From positions 1 through 64,000 of the forward strand of contig JAGXSD010000011.1 of the NCBI GenBank assembly GCA_018333955.1: a DNA stretch of 64,000 bases. Direction: 5' to 3'. A program made the position numbers and the translations under genes. This document shows positions 53,635 through 62,029 of the stretch, in pieces. This DNA is from Erysipelotrichia bacterium. Its GTDB lineage: Bacteria > Bacillota_I > Bacilli_A > Erysipelotrichales > Erysipelotrichaceae. How positions within the stretch are numbered: the first letter of the stretch is position 1; each line of letters starts with the position of its first letter. The notes beneath the pieces are model-generated. The model was not told the DNA's origin, made no database searches, and worked only from the letters and a program-made list of their open reading frames with translations.

Positions 53635-54033
53635 ATGATCACTTTTATCTTAGTTTCTCATAGTCAAAAAATTAGTGATGGAATTGTGGACATGATTACT
53701 CAAATGGTGCCTTCTCAAGACGTTAAAGTTATTTCTGCAGGAGGGACTGAGGATGGTGGCATTGGTACCGATCCAATGCGTATTCAAGCTTATATTGAAG
53801 ACAATGCTATGAGTGAGCGAATTTACTTATTCGCAGATATTGGAAGTTCAATTATGAGTATTGAAATGGTACTCGAACTCATCGATGAATCCTTAAAACA
53901 AAAATGCGTCTATCTTGACGCACCGATAGTGGAAGGAGCATTCATTGCTGCAGTTCAAGCCATGGTTGATCCAAGCCATGATTCAATTCTAAGAGAAGTA
54001 AATAAACTAAAAAGCGATCAAGTTGAATCTTGA
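53635..54033 (+). CDS. dhaM: PTS-dependent dihydroxyacetone kinase phosphotransferase subunit DhaM
   Basis: This 132-residue mannose-type EIIA domain has the active histidine (His9) in FILVSHSQKISDG and a conserved GGTEDGGIGTDPMRI segment (about 39-53). It takes phosphate from HPr and passes it to ADP bound in DhaL. It lacks the HPr and EI-like domains of E. coli DhaM, the usual short form in Bacillota. It is convergent to dhaL, an unusual split of the dhaKLM set. Confidence 0.92.
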   Translation: MITFILVSHSQKISDGIVDMITQMVPSQDVKVISAGGTEDGGIGTDPMRIQAYIEDNAMSERIYLFADIGSSIMSIEMVLELIDESLKQKCVYLDAPIVEGAFIAAVQAMVDPSHDSILREVNKLKSDQVES

Positions 54034-54047
54034 TCGCTTGTTTTTTA
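54012..54047. terminator. Bidirectional terminator between dhaM and dhaL
   Basis: AAGCGATCAAG-TTGAAT-CTTGATCGCTT is a perfect 11-bp stem followed by GTTTTTT; it spans the end of dhaM and serves both convergent genes. Confidence 0.88.
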
Positions 54048-54635
54048 TAACACTTGTAGTAATGCTTTGAATAGTAAACCGGAAGAGAATGAACCTGGAT
54101 CAATGTGACCGATTGAGCGGTCGCCTAAATATGAAGCACGACCTTTAGTCGCTTTTAAAGGCGCAGTATCATTCACAAATTGATCAACGAGAGCTTCATT
54201 TAATTCATGACGTTTTAATGCTTCAATCGCTGGTAACCACACATCAATCATTGTTTTTTCATGACGTGTTGCTTTACCTCTAAGCATTATTGAATCAACA
54301 CCAGCTTGTAATGCACTCACAAGTTGATCGTGGTCTATTTCTGGAGCATCTTGAATTGCTTTGGCCATGGCTAAGAAAGCTGAGCCATATAGCGGGCCAG
54401 AAGCACCACCAACTTTACTTAATAAAGTCATACCTAAGAGTTTGCATTCTTCACTGATGGATAATTCTTGTTTTGCTTGACGAGCCTCTTTATAGAAAGT
54501 TGCTCCTTTAGCCATATTGAATCCATGATCACCATCGCCAATCGCATTATCAAGATCACTCATGTATTCTTTATATGTCTGAATGTCTTTTGACCACACT
54601 TCAAACCATTGGGTAAATGCGAGTGGAGTCATCAT
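54045..54635 (-). CDS. dhaL: Dihydroxyacetone kinase subunit DhaL
   Basis: This 196-residue ADP-binding subunit has the DhaL signatures: LDNAIGDGDHGFNMAKGA (metal-binding aspartates, near residue 30), a conserved GGASGPLYGSAFLAMA (about 75-90), and the C-terminal GRASYLGDRSIGHIDPGSFSSGLL. DhaM phosphorylates its bound ADP, and it then phosphorylates dihydroxyacetone held by DhaK. Its start lies one base from the dhaK stop, so they are coupled. Confidence 0.95.
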   Translation of the reverse strand: MMTPLAFTQWFEVWSKDIQTYKEYMSDLDNAIGDGDHGFNMAKGATFYKEARQAKQELSISEECKLLGMTLLSKVGGASGPLYGSAFLAMAKAIQDAPEIDHDQLVSALQAGVDSIMLRGKATRHEKTMIDVWLPAIEALKRHELNEALVDQFVNDTAPLKATKGRASYLGDRSIGHIDPGSFSSGLLFKALLQVL

Positions 54636-54636
54636 T

Positions 54637-55629
54637 TTACCACGCAGCCACTTTCACTTCTTGGTCAAGATATTCTACCCAACGAGGATCCTTAACTCTT
54701 AGTAGAGTTAATGAGATACCTTGCATTTCAATAGAAGTCATCTTATTACCAATAAGTTTACGAGACACTTCAATCTTATGTTCGCCTAAAATATTAAGTA
54801 CATCATTCATGAATACATATTGTTCCATAAGTGGAGTTCCACCAAGACCATTCACGAATGCGACTACTTTTTCACCAGCAGTAAGTTTTAGTTCCGCAAC
54901 AATCTTATCGATAAATTCTTTAGCCATCACTTTGGAAGGTTGTAGTTTAGCACGACGATAGCCTGGTTCACCATGGATACCGAGTCCGAATTCAATTTCA
55001 TCTTCTCCAAGTTCGAAGCCAGGTTTTCCAGCTTGTGGAACGATTGCAGGAGTTAATGCTAGGCCTAAAGTTGCCATTTGAGTAATAAGGACTTCTGATT
55101 CAGCTTTAATTTCTTCTAGTGTTGCGCCATTTTCCGCAAGAGCACCTAAGATTTTGTGAACTAGTACAGTTCCCGCAACCCCACGACGTCCTTCAGTCCA
55201 TGTGGATCCTTCAACCGCGATATCATCATTTGTAATGACAAAATCAACTTTAATGTTGTCCATCTCTTCTGCCATTTCTTTCGCCATGGTGAAGTTAATG
55301 ACGTCACCAGTATAATTCTTAATGACTAAGAAAACACCGGCTCCTTTATCAGCGGCTTTAATTCCTTCATAAACTTGATCAACAGTTGGAGATGTGAATA
55401 CATCACCACAGACGGCAGTACTTAACATACCTTTCCCTACAAATCCAGCGTGAGATGGTTCATGTCCACTACCACCTCCAGAAACTAATCCTACTTTACC
55501 TTTGCCTTCGTAGTTACGAGCGACTACACGAGTGTCGCCGACGCGGTGCACGATATCTTCGTGAGTGGCAACTAGGCCATTAATCATTTCTTCTACGACG
55601 TCTTCTGGTCTGTTCAGAATCTTTTTCAT
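54637..55629 (-). CDS. dhaK: Dihydroxyacetone kinase subunit DhaK
   Basis: This 330-residue subunit binds dihydroxyacetone covalently through a histidine (His219, in FGLGIHGEPGYR). Other blocks are VSGGGSGHEPSHAGFVGKGML (about 50-70) and the C-terminal AFVNGLGGTPLMEQYV. With DhaL and DhaM it converts dihydroxyacetone to DHAP at the expense of PEP. AAAGGAGG precedes the ATG. It has its own promoter with a cre site and tandem Spo0A-like boxes. Confidence 0.95.
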   Translation of the reverse strand: MKKILNRPEDVVEEMINGLVATHEDIVHRVGDTRVVARNYEGKGKVGLVSGGGSGHEPSHAGFVGKGMLSTAVCGDVFTSPTVDQVYEGIKAADKGAGVFLVIKNYTGDVINFTMAKEMAEEMDNIKVDFVITNDDIAVEGSTWTEGRRGVAGTVLVHKILGALAENGATLEEIKAESEVLITQMATLGLALTPAIVPQAGKPGFELGEDEIEFGLGIHGEPGYRRAKLQPSKVMAKEFIDKIVAELKLTAGEKVVAFVNGLGGTPLMEQYVFMNDVLNILGEHKIEVSRKLIGNKMTSIEMQGISLTLLRVKDPRWVEYLDQEVKVAAW

Positions 55630-55668
55630 GGTTCCTCCTTTTGATCAACAGAACATGATACACATAGG

Positions 55669-55682
55669 TGTATACGCTTACA
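55669..55682 (-). promoter_or_regulatory. cre site at the dhaK transcription start
   Basis: TGTATACGCTTACA is a near-perfect CcpA site placed immediately downstream of the -10 box, a strong repressing position. Confidence 0.75.
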
Positions 55683-55711
55683 TTGTAGTCCTTTTTTTAG
55701 GTTAAATGCAA
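55682..55711 (-). promoter_or_regulatory. dhaKL promoter
   Basis: On the minus strand TTGCAT (55706-55711), 18-base spacer, TACAAT (55682-55687). Confidence 0.7.
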
Positions 55712-55725
55712 AAGAAAAACCTTGC

Positions 55726-55745
55726 GAGTCGGATATTGTCGGATA
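55726..55745. promoter_or_regulatory. Tandem Spo0A-like boxes upstream of the dhaKL promoter
   Basis: AGTCGGA (55727-55733) and TGTCGGA (55737-55743) form an exact GTCGGATA direct repeat with 10-base spacing. They end 16 bases upstream of the -35 box, a typical activator position. Each differs from the 0A box TGTCGAA by one or two bases. Confidence 0.6.
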
Positions 55746-55950
55746 AATATTCTAAAGAATCCATAACGTTTAGAAAGACTTTAAAGTTATCTCAATTGAT
55801 TTGGAATTGTGCAGATAAGTATCAAAACACTAAACATGATTAGCTTCAATATCGACATTATCAACTCTTTAAATGCATTAATGAGTAGAGATGTGGTCAA
55901 TTTTTAGATTTAAATATGAGGATTAATATAGTCTATGCTATGATATCGCT

Positions 55951-57123
55951 ATGAAAAAACTAGTTATTATCGGGGGTGGTCCTGCTGGATGCATGGCCGC
56001 AATCAGTGCAAAAACACATCATCCTGAAATGGAAGTCATCTTGATTGAGCGAAATGCTCGCTTAGGCGAAAAGCTTCGCTTAAGTGGGGGAGGACGTTGT
56101 AATATCAGTGCCAATGTCACAAATCAAGTTGTCATCGAACAAACTCCCCGACATGGACGTTTTCTTTATGCATCATTAGAATCAATGAATCCACCATTAA
56201 TCAAGAAATTCTTTAGTGAAAGAGGATGTCCCTTAGTGGAAGAGGACCATCAACGATTATTTCCACAGTCACACAAAGCAAGTGATGTCATGGATGTTCT
56301 TGTTAGAGAAATGAATAAACTCGGTGTGAAAATCATACTTCATACCAAAGTAGAACACGTGGACCTTAAGAAAAATCACATTCAAACTTCAGAAACAGTT
56401 TATAAGTTTGATCATTGTATCATTGCAGTGGGGGGACTTAGCTATCCTCATACAGGCAGCGATGGTGAACTTTTACTCAAAATGAAATCATATCTTGAAA
56501 TAAGTGAACTATATCCTGCTGAGACGCCATTAGTAAGCCATGAGGCCTTTATTCAATCAAAATGTATTCAAGGGATATCATTAAAAGATGTGTCTTTAAC
56601 GCTCTATATTGAAGGCAAAAAGAAGAAACAAGTGATTCATGATTTGTTATTTACGCATTTTGGTCTTTCTGGACCTGCTGCACTACAGTGTAGCAGTGTG
56701 TGTCGTGATTGCTTTGTAAAGAAGCAAAAAGTGATGTGTAAACTGGATATGTTACCTCAATTCAAATACCATGAGGTTGAAAATATGCTCAAAACACATT
56801 CACTCAAAGAAGTATGTTTAAAGTATCAATTACCCGCTCGCTTAATCAAAGCCTATGAAATGCTTTCAATTGACTTAAGTGAAATCGAATTCTTAAAAGC
56901 ATGGCCAATTCATATTCATGATATGCGAGGTTTTAATCAAGCCTTTGTGACCAGTGGAGGAGTCAGCGTTAAAGAGATTGATCCTAAAACTATGAAATCG
57001 AAATCATTTCCTCTACTCAGTGTTTGTGGAGAAGCGCTTGATGTGCATTCTCATACAGGGGGATTTAATATCACCATCGCCATGAGCACAGGATATCATG
57101 CTGGGAAGAATTTCAAAGACTAA
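55951..57123 (+). CDS. HI0933/BaiN-family NAD(P)/FAD-dependent flavoprotein
   Basis: This 390-residue flavoprotein has the Rossmann loop IIGGGPAGCMAAISAKTHHP, then IERNARLGEKLRLSGGGRCNISAN (about 31-54), FPQSHKASDVMDVL, VGGLSYPHTGSDGELL and the C-terminal SGGVSVKEIDPKTMKSK with LLSVCGEALDVHSHTGGFNI. All are hallmarks of the HI0933 family, which includes BaiN; most members have no proven role. It is monocistronic with its own terminator. Confidence 0.9.
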   Translation: MKKLVIIGGGPAGCMAAISAKTHHPEMEVILIERNARLGEKLRLSGGGRCNISANVTNQVVIEQTPRHGRFLYASLESMNPPLIKKFFSERGCPLVEEDHQRLFPQSHKASDVMDVLVREMNKLGVKIILHTKVEHVDLKKNHIQTSETVYKFDHCIIAVGGLSYPHTGSDGELLLKMKSYLEISELYPAETPLVSHEAFIQSKCIQGISLKDVSLTLYIEGKKKKQVIHDLLFTHFGLSGPAALQCSSVCRDCFVKKQKVMCKLDMLPQFKYHEVENMLKTHSLKEVCLKYQLPARLIKAYEMLSIDLSEIEFLKAWPIHIHDMRGFNQAFVTSGGVSVKEIDPKTMKSKSFPLLSVCGEALDVHSHTGGFNITIAMSTGYHAGKNFKD

Positions 57124-57124
57124 A

Positions 57125-57148
57125 AAAGAGAATCGTGAGATTCTCTTT
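57125..57148. terminator. Bidirectional terminator between the flavoprotein and the ascorbate-type IIC
   Basis: AAAGAGAATC-GTGA-GATTCTCTTT is a perfect 10-bp stem between convergent genes. Confidence 0.82.
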
Positions 57149-57154
57149 ATCATT

Positions 57155-58441
57155 TTATGCAAGTAATCGAGCAAATAAACCTTGGATAATCGCCCAAAGT
57201 GAGAAGTCATTTCCACCAAAGATGACAATCCAGTCAGCAACAGTTGTTTGTAGGAATGGAATTGAGAAGGCCACAAGTAGGACCATGACAACCCCAGCCA
57301 CAGCGGAACCTAAGATAGCTCCACGACGACCACCCGTTGCATTACCAATGATTGATGCAGTACCAATTTCAAAGAAACATGTAATCGTAAGTGGGGCAAT
57401 CACATAAGGGAATACTCCAAATACCGCAAGAAGTACGATTGCTGCAGTGGAACTAATCATAGACACGACAAACCCAATAATTAATGCATTAGGAGCATAT
57501 GGGAATAATAATGGGCAGTCAAGTGCAGGAATAGCATCTGGAATAAGTTTCTCTTGGAATCCAGTGAATGCTGGAACGATTTCCGCAATCATCATGCGTA
57601 CACCAAGGAGTAGCACAGTTAAACCAGCACCGAAAGCTAAACCTTGAGTGAGTAAGAAACGGAATACTTGAGCTGTAGAAGCAACTCCAAATACTTCAAG
57701 TGCATTTTGTCCACTAAAGGTTAAGACAAGCATGAGGATACCATATACGAGTACGATAACGATTGATGAAGTAATGGAAATTTCTTTTAAGAATGATAAG
57801 TTTTTAGAGAATTTAAGATCTTCTGTCGATTTACTCTTATCACCAAACCATTTGCCAATATAACCAGCAATGAGTGATAAACCAACTGTTGGATGCCCTA
57901 AAGTGAATGAATCATCCTTCGTCACTTCTTTAACAAATGGGCGAATAATATTAGGTGTAATGACCATGTATGCGGCAGTAAATAATGTCGCGACTAAGAC
58001 TAAGGTTACACCTGATAATCCAGCATCAACCCCAGCTGCAACGAAGATAAATGGGAACCAATATAACATGTGTCCTGTTAAGAAAACAGCTTTCCATTTA
58101 GTGAAACGCGCAACAAGTAAGTTGATGGCGAATGCTGAGACCATAGCAATCCCAATTGAAGAACCATATTGGTTCATGAAGGCTGCGGAACCCATAGAGA
58201 CGATGGCTTCACCACCATCACCACTAAAGACACCAAAGGCACCAAGTAGAGGTAAGATAGCACCGATAATGATATCAACCCCTTTAGTTAGAATAACAAC
58301 ACCTAATGCAGTTTTGAAAGTCCCTGATAACACTTCAGGAAATGACTTGCGTTGCAAGAGCAATCCTAAAAAGGCAATCAAAGATAGGAAGATTGGAGCA
58401 CTACCGAAAATTTCGTTAATGATAAAATCTAATACAGCCAT
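57155..58441 (-). CDS. PTS transporter subunit IIC, ascorbate type (UlaA/SgaT family)
   Basis: This 428-residue permease has about 11 helices and the UlaA-like blocks FKTALGVVILTKGVDIIIG, AINLLVARFTKWKAVFLTGHMLYW and VTKDDSFTLGHPTVGLSLIAGYIG. It forms the membrane channel for the IIA and IIB subunits encoded upstream. Ascorbate itself is not certain: the operon has a SIS-domain protein and none of the ascorbate catabolic genes. A 20-bp palindrome (58458-58477) lies just before its ribosome binding site. Confidence 0.88.
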   Translation of the reverse strand: MAVLDFIINEIFGSAPIFLSLIAFLGLLLQRKSFPEVLSGTFKTALGVVILTKGVDIIIGAILPLLGAFGVFSGDGGEAIVSMGSAAFMNQYGSSIGIAMVSAFAINLLVARFTKWKAVFLTGHMLYWFPFIFVAAGVDAGLSGVTLVLVATLFTAAYMVITPNIIRPFVKEVTKDDSFTLGHPTVGLSLIAGYIGKWFGDKSKSTEDLKFSKNLSFLKEISITSSIVIVLVYGILMLVLTFSGQNALEVFGVASTAQVFRFLLTQGLAFGAGLTVLLLGVRMMIAEIVPAFTGFQEKLIPDAIPALDCPLLFPYAPNALIIGFVVSMISSTAAIVLLAVFGVFPYVIAPLTITCFFEIGTASIIGNATGGRRGAILGSAVAGVVMVLLVAFSIPFLQTTVADWIVIFGGNDFSLWAIIQGLFARLLA

Positions 58442-58457
58442 AATTTCCTCCTTTATT

Positions 58458-58477
58458 AAACAAGTTTAAACTTGTTT
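58458..58477. repeat. Perfect 20-bp palindrome between the SIS gene and IIC
   Basis: AAACAAGTTT followed by its complement AAACTTGTTT lies 60 bases after the SIS gene stop and 17 bases before the IIC start. In RNA it would be an AT-rich hairpin that could stabilise ends or regulate IIC translation; as DNA it could be an operator. Confidence 0.5.
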
Positions 58478-58500
58478 GGGCTACATTTTTTCCCCGCCCT

Positions 58501-59244
58501 TTATAGAAAACGGATCTTAGAAGCATATTTTTTCACGTATTGCTTATTGATGAGTTCCCCCTTTCCTGATTCAAGATTAGCACTGACCCACACTGGTGGT
58601 TCAATGTTTCTTTCCATACAATTTTCAACCACTTGCGCAACAAGCGCATTGATGATTGCAAGTCCTAATACACTTGAAGTTGGAGCAAACTTACTCTCTA
58701 ATCCTTCAATTGAACATGTCGCATCGCCTAAAGGACATTTCAAATCAATAAGGATATCGGCCAAGTCTTTTAGTTTTAAACCACTCGAATGACGTGAAGG
58801 CACTTCATTGGAGTAGGCTAACGAGGTTAAGGCAATAATCTTACAACCTCGTTTCTTGGCTGCTAAAGCCATGTCAACCACGGAACCATTACGCCCTGAA
58901 ACAGAAGAAAGAATAAAGACATCATGATTTGAAATGGTTTCAAACTCTAAGGCTTGATCAGCCCATCCTTCAAGACGCTCAAAGGTGGATGATAATAATG
59001 CATGAGGGACAACACTCATCTGTGGATACAGTAAGGCATTGACTGGGACTAAGCCCCCTGAGCGATAAAACATCTCTAAACCAAACATTTGAGAGTGACC
59101 ACTTCCAAACACATGAATCAAACCATCATGAAGGATAGCTTCACTCATTAAGGTGGCGGCTTCAAGAATATGAGCATGTTCCTCTTTAAACTGTGTTTCA
59201 AGCTGTTGAGTCACCTGATTGAAATAATCTAGACTTTTCATCAT
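58501..59244 (-). CDS. SIS-domain sugar-phosphate binding/isomerase-like protein
   Basis: This 247-residue protein has a single SIS domain: LIHVFGSGHSQMFGLEMFYRSGGLVPVNALLYP (about 40-73), FILSSVSGRNGSVVDMALAAKKRGCKIIALTS (about 107-138) and a C-terminal ADILIDLKCPLGDATCSIEG. It resembles UPF0309-type sugar isomerase domain proteins, which act on amino-sugar phosphates. In this PTS operon it probably acts on the phosphorylated product. Its start is 3 bases from IIB. Confidence 0.85.
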   Translation of the reverse strand: MMKSLDYFNQVTQQLETQFKEEHAHILEAATLMSEAILHDGLIHVFGSGHSQMFGLEMFYRSGGLVPVNALLYPQMSVVPHALLSSTFERLEGWADQALEFETISNHDVFILSSVSGRNGSVVDMALAAKKRGCKIIALTSLAYSNEVPSRHSSGLKLKDLADILIDLKCPLGDATCSIEGLESKFAPTSSVLGLAIINALVAQVVENCMERNIEPPVWVSANLESGKGELINKQYVKKYASKIRFL

Positions 59245-59247
59245 TTC

Positions 59248-59535
59248 TTACTGACGACTTTCAACAAAAGCCATGGCTTTTGTTTCAATCTCGACTTTAT
59301 CCACAAAACTATGAATGACGATGACAGGAACTTTAGCTCGATTTTTAAGTGTTTCCGCAAGTTCAAGGGATGTAAAGATGACGTCACATTCAACAGATGA
59401 TGCGGTTGCGACATCCCCCGCAAAGACACTCGCCACAACACCATTTTTCTTGAAAGCTTGATCAAGTTTCATTTTGAGTAATGTTGATGAACCAACTCCA
59501 AATCCACACACAGCTTGTACTTTAAATTCTTTCAT
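59248..59535 (-). CDS. PTS transporter subunit IIB, ascorbate type
   Basis: This 95-residue EIIB has the phosphocysteine (Cys10) in VQAVCGFGVGSSTLLKMKL, the usual opening of Sga/Ula IIB proteins. It passes phosphate from IIA to the sugar carried by IIC. It overlaps the IIA gene by ATGA. A second frame inside it (59241-59465) is a shadow. Confidence 0.92.
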   Translation of the reverse strand: MKEFKVQAVCGFGVGSSTLLKMKLDQAFKKNGVVASVFAGDVATASSVECDVIFTSLELAETLKNRAKVPVIVIHSFVDKVEIETKAMAFVESRQ

Positions 59536-59978
59536 TGGGTTTCTCCTTTTTGGTAGGGTAAGACTAATTCTAAGATGGTATTCACATCTTGAGCATGTTG
59601 AATTTTTTGAATGACGTCGTCATCACTGAGCAACTCGGATAAGGTCATTAACCCATCCATATGGCCATGCGCAGAGTTAGCACATAAACCAAAGACAAGA
59701 TAGACAGGATCATTATGAGAGTTAAAACTTACACTTTGAGGACATACCATGAGGGCTAAATCGTTATGAAGGACACTCTCATCAGGTTTCGCATGGGCAA
59801 TTGCGATACCTGGTGCGATCACAAAGTAAGGACCTAAATCATGATAACTTTGAATCATGTTTTCAATGTATTGCTTCGTGACACTTCCACTTTGATAAAG
59901 CACATTACCAATTAATTGAAGTGCTTGAAGTGGTGAATCCACATCATGATTAATAATGACATTTTCTTTCCTTAACAT
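59532..59978 (-). CDS. PTS transporter subunit IIA, fructose/ascorbate type
   Basis: This 148-residue EIIA has the active histidine in VIAPGIAIAHAKPDESVL and the following PVYLVFGLCANSAHGHMDGLMTLSELL segment, typical of the mannitol/fructose/ascorbate class. It is 5 bases after the PRD regulator gene and receives phosphate from HPr. Confidence 0.92.
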   Translation of the reverse strand: MLRKENVIINHDVDSPLQALQLIGNVLYQSGSVTKQYIENMIQSYHDLGPYFVIAPGIAIAHAKPDESVLHNDLALMVCPQSVSFNSHNDPVYLVFGLCANSAHGHMDGLMTLSELLSDDDVIQKIQHAQDVNTILELVLPYQKGETQ

Positions 59979-59983
59979 GGTTG

Positions 59984-61846
59984 TTATCCTTTCATTGAGA
60001 GTATGTCTTGAATGGAGTTTGAATGAAGTAAGGTGTGCATGTTTTGATTATGCTCACAAAGACGGATTAACTTAACTAAGCCCATATCTTCTTTAGCTTT
60101 GGAGGCAATCACGAAGATGACCTTCACATCAACACTTTTCTTATCCCCAAAGCTAATCGTATCTTTAAGACGTAAGCAACTAATACCATTCTTGATGACC
60201 CCATCATCAGGAGCAGCATGCACAAAGGCAATATAAGGGAGTATCACCATATAAGGACCTAGATGATCCACAGCCCAAATCATTTTTTCAATGTAGGAAG
60301 GTTTGATTCTGCCTTCTTCAAGAAGAGGCTCAGCAGCCTTATGGATGGCTTGTCGCCAAGATAGAGGTTGTTTAATGAGTTGAATATGATGGGGTTGAAT
60401 CATCATGGACAAAGAGAGATGTTCTTGTTGATTCACACGATACGTATGTAAGATTCGCTCACATTGCTTTTGATACGTTTCATTCCATATCAGTTTCTCA
60501 ATGCGATCTTGATCGCTCAGGCTTAAGATTGGATTTACCACAATTTCTCCTTCTAAACCTAGGGATACTGTGGTGATAATGACATCAAAAGGAGTGGTTG
60601 ATTTCATCGTATTAAACTCTGAAATCGAATAAGGTCCATAGAGCTGGTGATGAGGTAAAATATTTTGTATTCGATTGAGGAGTAATCGTGAAGTTGCACT
60701 ACCATGAGGACATACTATGGCGACTTTGAGATGGGCATCCACGAGTCCAGTTGATTGCATCAATACTCCTAAATGCATAACGATGTACGATATCTCATGA
60801 TCATTGAAGCTTAAGTGATGCTTTGTTTCAAAGTTCATAAGGCATTGTTGCGCAAGGTCATAGATGAGCGAGAAGCTAACTCTAACATCCTCCAACATAG
60901 GATTTTCAATCCATGATTGATGTTTAAGTCTTTGACATGTGGCTTTAAGATGCATGAATAAACTTTGAATTTGTGGGTCATTTTCATCACATTGAATGTT
61001 TAAACTGTGACAAAGTTCACTCAAGAGTTCATGTGCTAAATCTTCATGATCCTTTCGTGATTCAAGTGTTCCTTTACTGAGTCGTGATGAAGTCATGAGT
61101 TGTTCTAGTCTTGCTATCGCATCATGATCTAAATCTGGAGGTTTATTTGTTTCGAGTAATGATAGAGGAGTGTTGGATTCAATCGAACTTAATGATGACC
61201 TTTTTGAGAGAATCACCATGGTATTTAAGAGTAATTGCTGTGAATTGGTCTCAAACTCAAAATCATGCATCGTTTGAAATTCCATGAGCCATGATGACAT
61301 TTGCTTCATGACTTCTGGAAATGAATGTTTGAGAAATTCAGTTGAAACATGAATGGGTATATTCATGGCCCAAGACTTGGTTAAGCGATCTCTAAGTAAA
61401 GTCTCTGAACAAGATAACTTGAAACCATGAGTTGTTTGAGTGAACTCTTCTTCAAGTAACCCATAAGTACTCTTCAGTTGTTTCAAATCACGTGTTAACG
61501 TTTGTCTAGACACTTGAAGAGATTGGGCACATTGTTGTACAGAAACTTTTGACTGAGTCAATGCTTTTAGAAATAGAATATGTTGACGAGTATTTTGATC
61601 CACATAACTAATTGAATGAATAAGTTGTTGCCACCCATCGCTATGCTTATCTTGCAACATGATACCTACAGATGGTTTTTTGATCACATGGCATTTCAGT
61701 GATGAGGCAAGACTAGTGATGGTTTGAATTTCCATACGCATCGTCTTATTACTCACTTTAAAGATGCGAGCAAGATCATCAACCCGACTTGGTTGATGTT
61801 GGTGCCAAAGATAATTTAAGATATCACTTTGTCGTTGAGTAAGCAT
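59984..61846 (-). CDS. PRD-containing PTS transcription regulator (BglG/MtlR type)
   Basis: This 620-residue regulator has two HTH motifs (RVDDLARIFKVSNKTMRMEI near 20 and CAQSLQVSRQTLTRDLKQL near 105), two PRDs (about 175-400; IVMHLGVLMQ in the second), a EIIB-like domain (AIVCPHGSATSRLL) and a C-terminal EIIA domain (YIAFVHAAPDDGVIKNG). It heads the IIA-IIB-SIS-IIC operon and controls it through phosphorylation. A TATAAT element lies upstream near 61865. Confidence 0.9.
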   Translation of the reverse strand: MLTQRQSDILNYLWHQHQPSRVDDLARIFKVSNKTMRMEIQTITSLASSLKCHVIKKPSVGIMLQDKHSDGWQQLIHSISYVDQNTRQHILFLKALTQSKVSVQQCAQSLQVSRQTLTRDLKQLKSTYGLLEEEFTQTTHGFKLSCSETLLRDRLTKSWAMNIPIHVSTEFLKHSFPEVMKQMSSWLMEFQTMHDFEFETNSQQLLLNTMVILSKRSSLSSIESNTPLSLLETNKPPDLDHDAIARLEQLMTSSRLSKGTLESRKDHEDLAHELLSELCHSLNIQCDENDPQIQSLFMHLKATCQRLKHQSWIENPMLEDVRVSFSLIYDLAQQCLMNFETKHHLSFNDHEISYIVMHLGVLMQSTGLVDAHLKVAIVCPHGSATSRLLLNRIQNILPHHQLYGPYSISEFNTMKSTTPFDVIITTVSLGLEGEIVVNPILSLSDQDRIEKLIWNETYQKQCERILHTYRVNQQEHLSLSMMIQPHHIQLIKQPLSWRQAIHKAAEPLLEEGRIKPSYIEKMIWAVDHLGPYMVILPYIAFVHAAPDDGVIKNGISCLRLKDTISFGDKKSVDVKVIFVIASKAKEDMGLVKLIRLCEHNQNMHTLLHSNSIQDILSMKG

Positions 61847-62029
61847 ACGTTTTCCTCACTTTCATTATAGGAGATAGATTTTGTCTTGGATGACTCATCA
61901 TTTTGAATGATTGTGGTAATTTATGAGTCAAATAAAGTATACAAGAATTATTGTGGTTGACTCAACTTGTGCGAGGTTAGGTTGACATCAAAGGGGATTG
62001 ATATACAATAATCATGTACGAGGTGAGTT

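Larger units (their letters stand above)
55630..55950. other. Divergent region between dhaK and the HI0933-type flavoprotein
   Basis: This 321-base stretch has no gene. On the minus strand it contains the dhaK promoter, cre site and Spo0A-like boxes listed separately. On the plus strand the TATGAT-like -10 near 55935 probably serves the flavoprotein. The middle (about 55750-55900) is AT-rich and I see no other structure. Confidence 0.7.
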
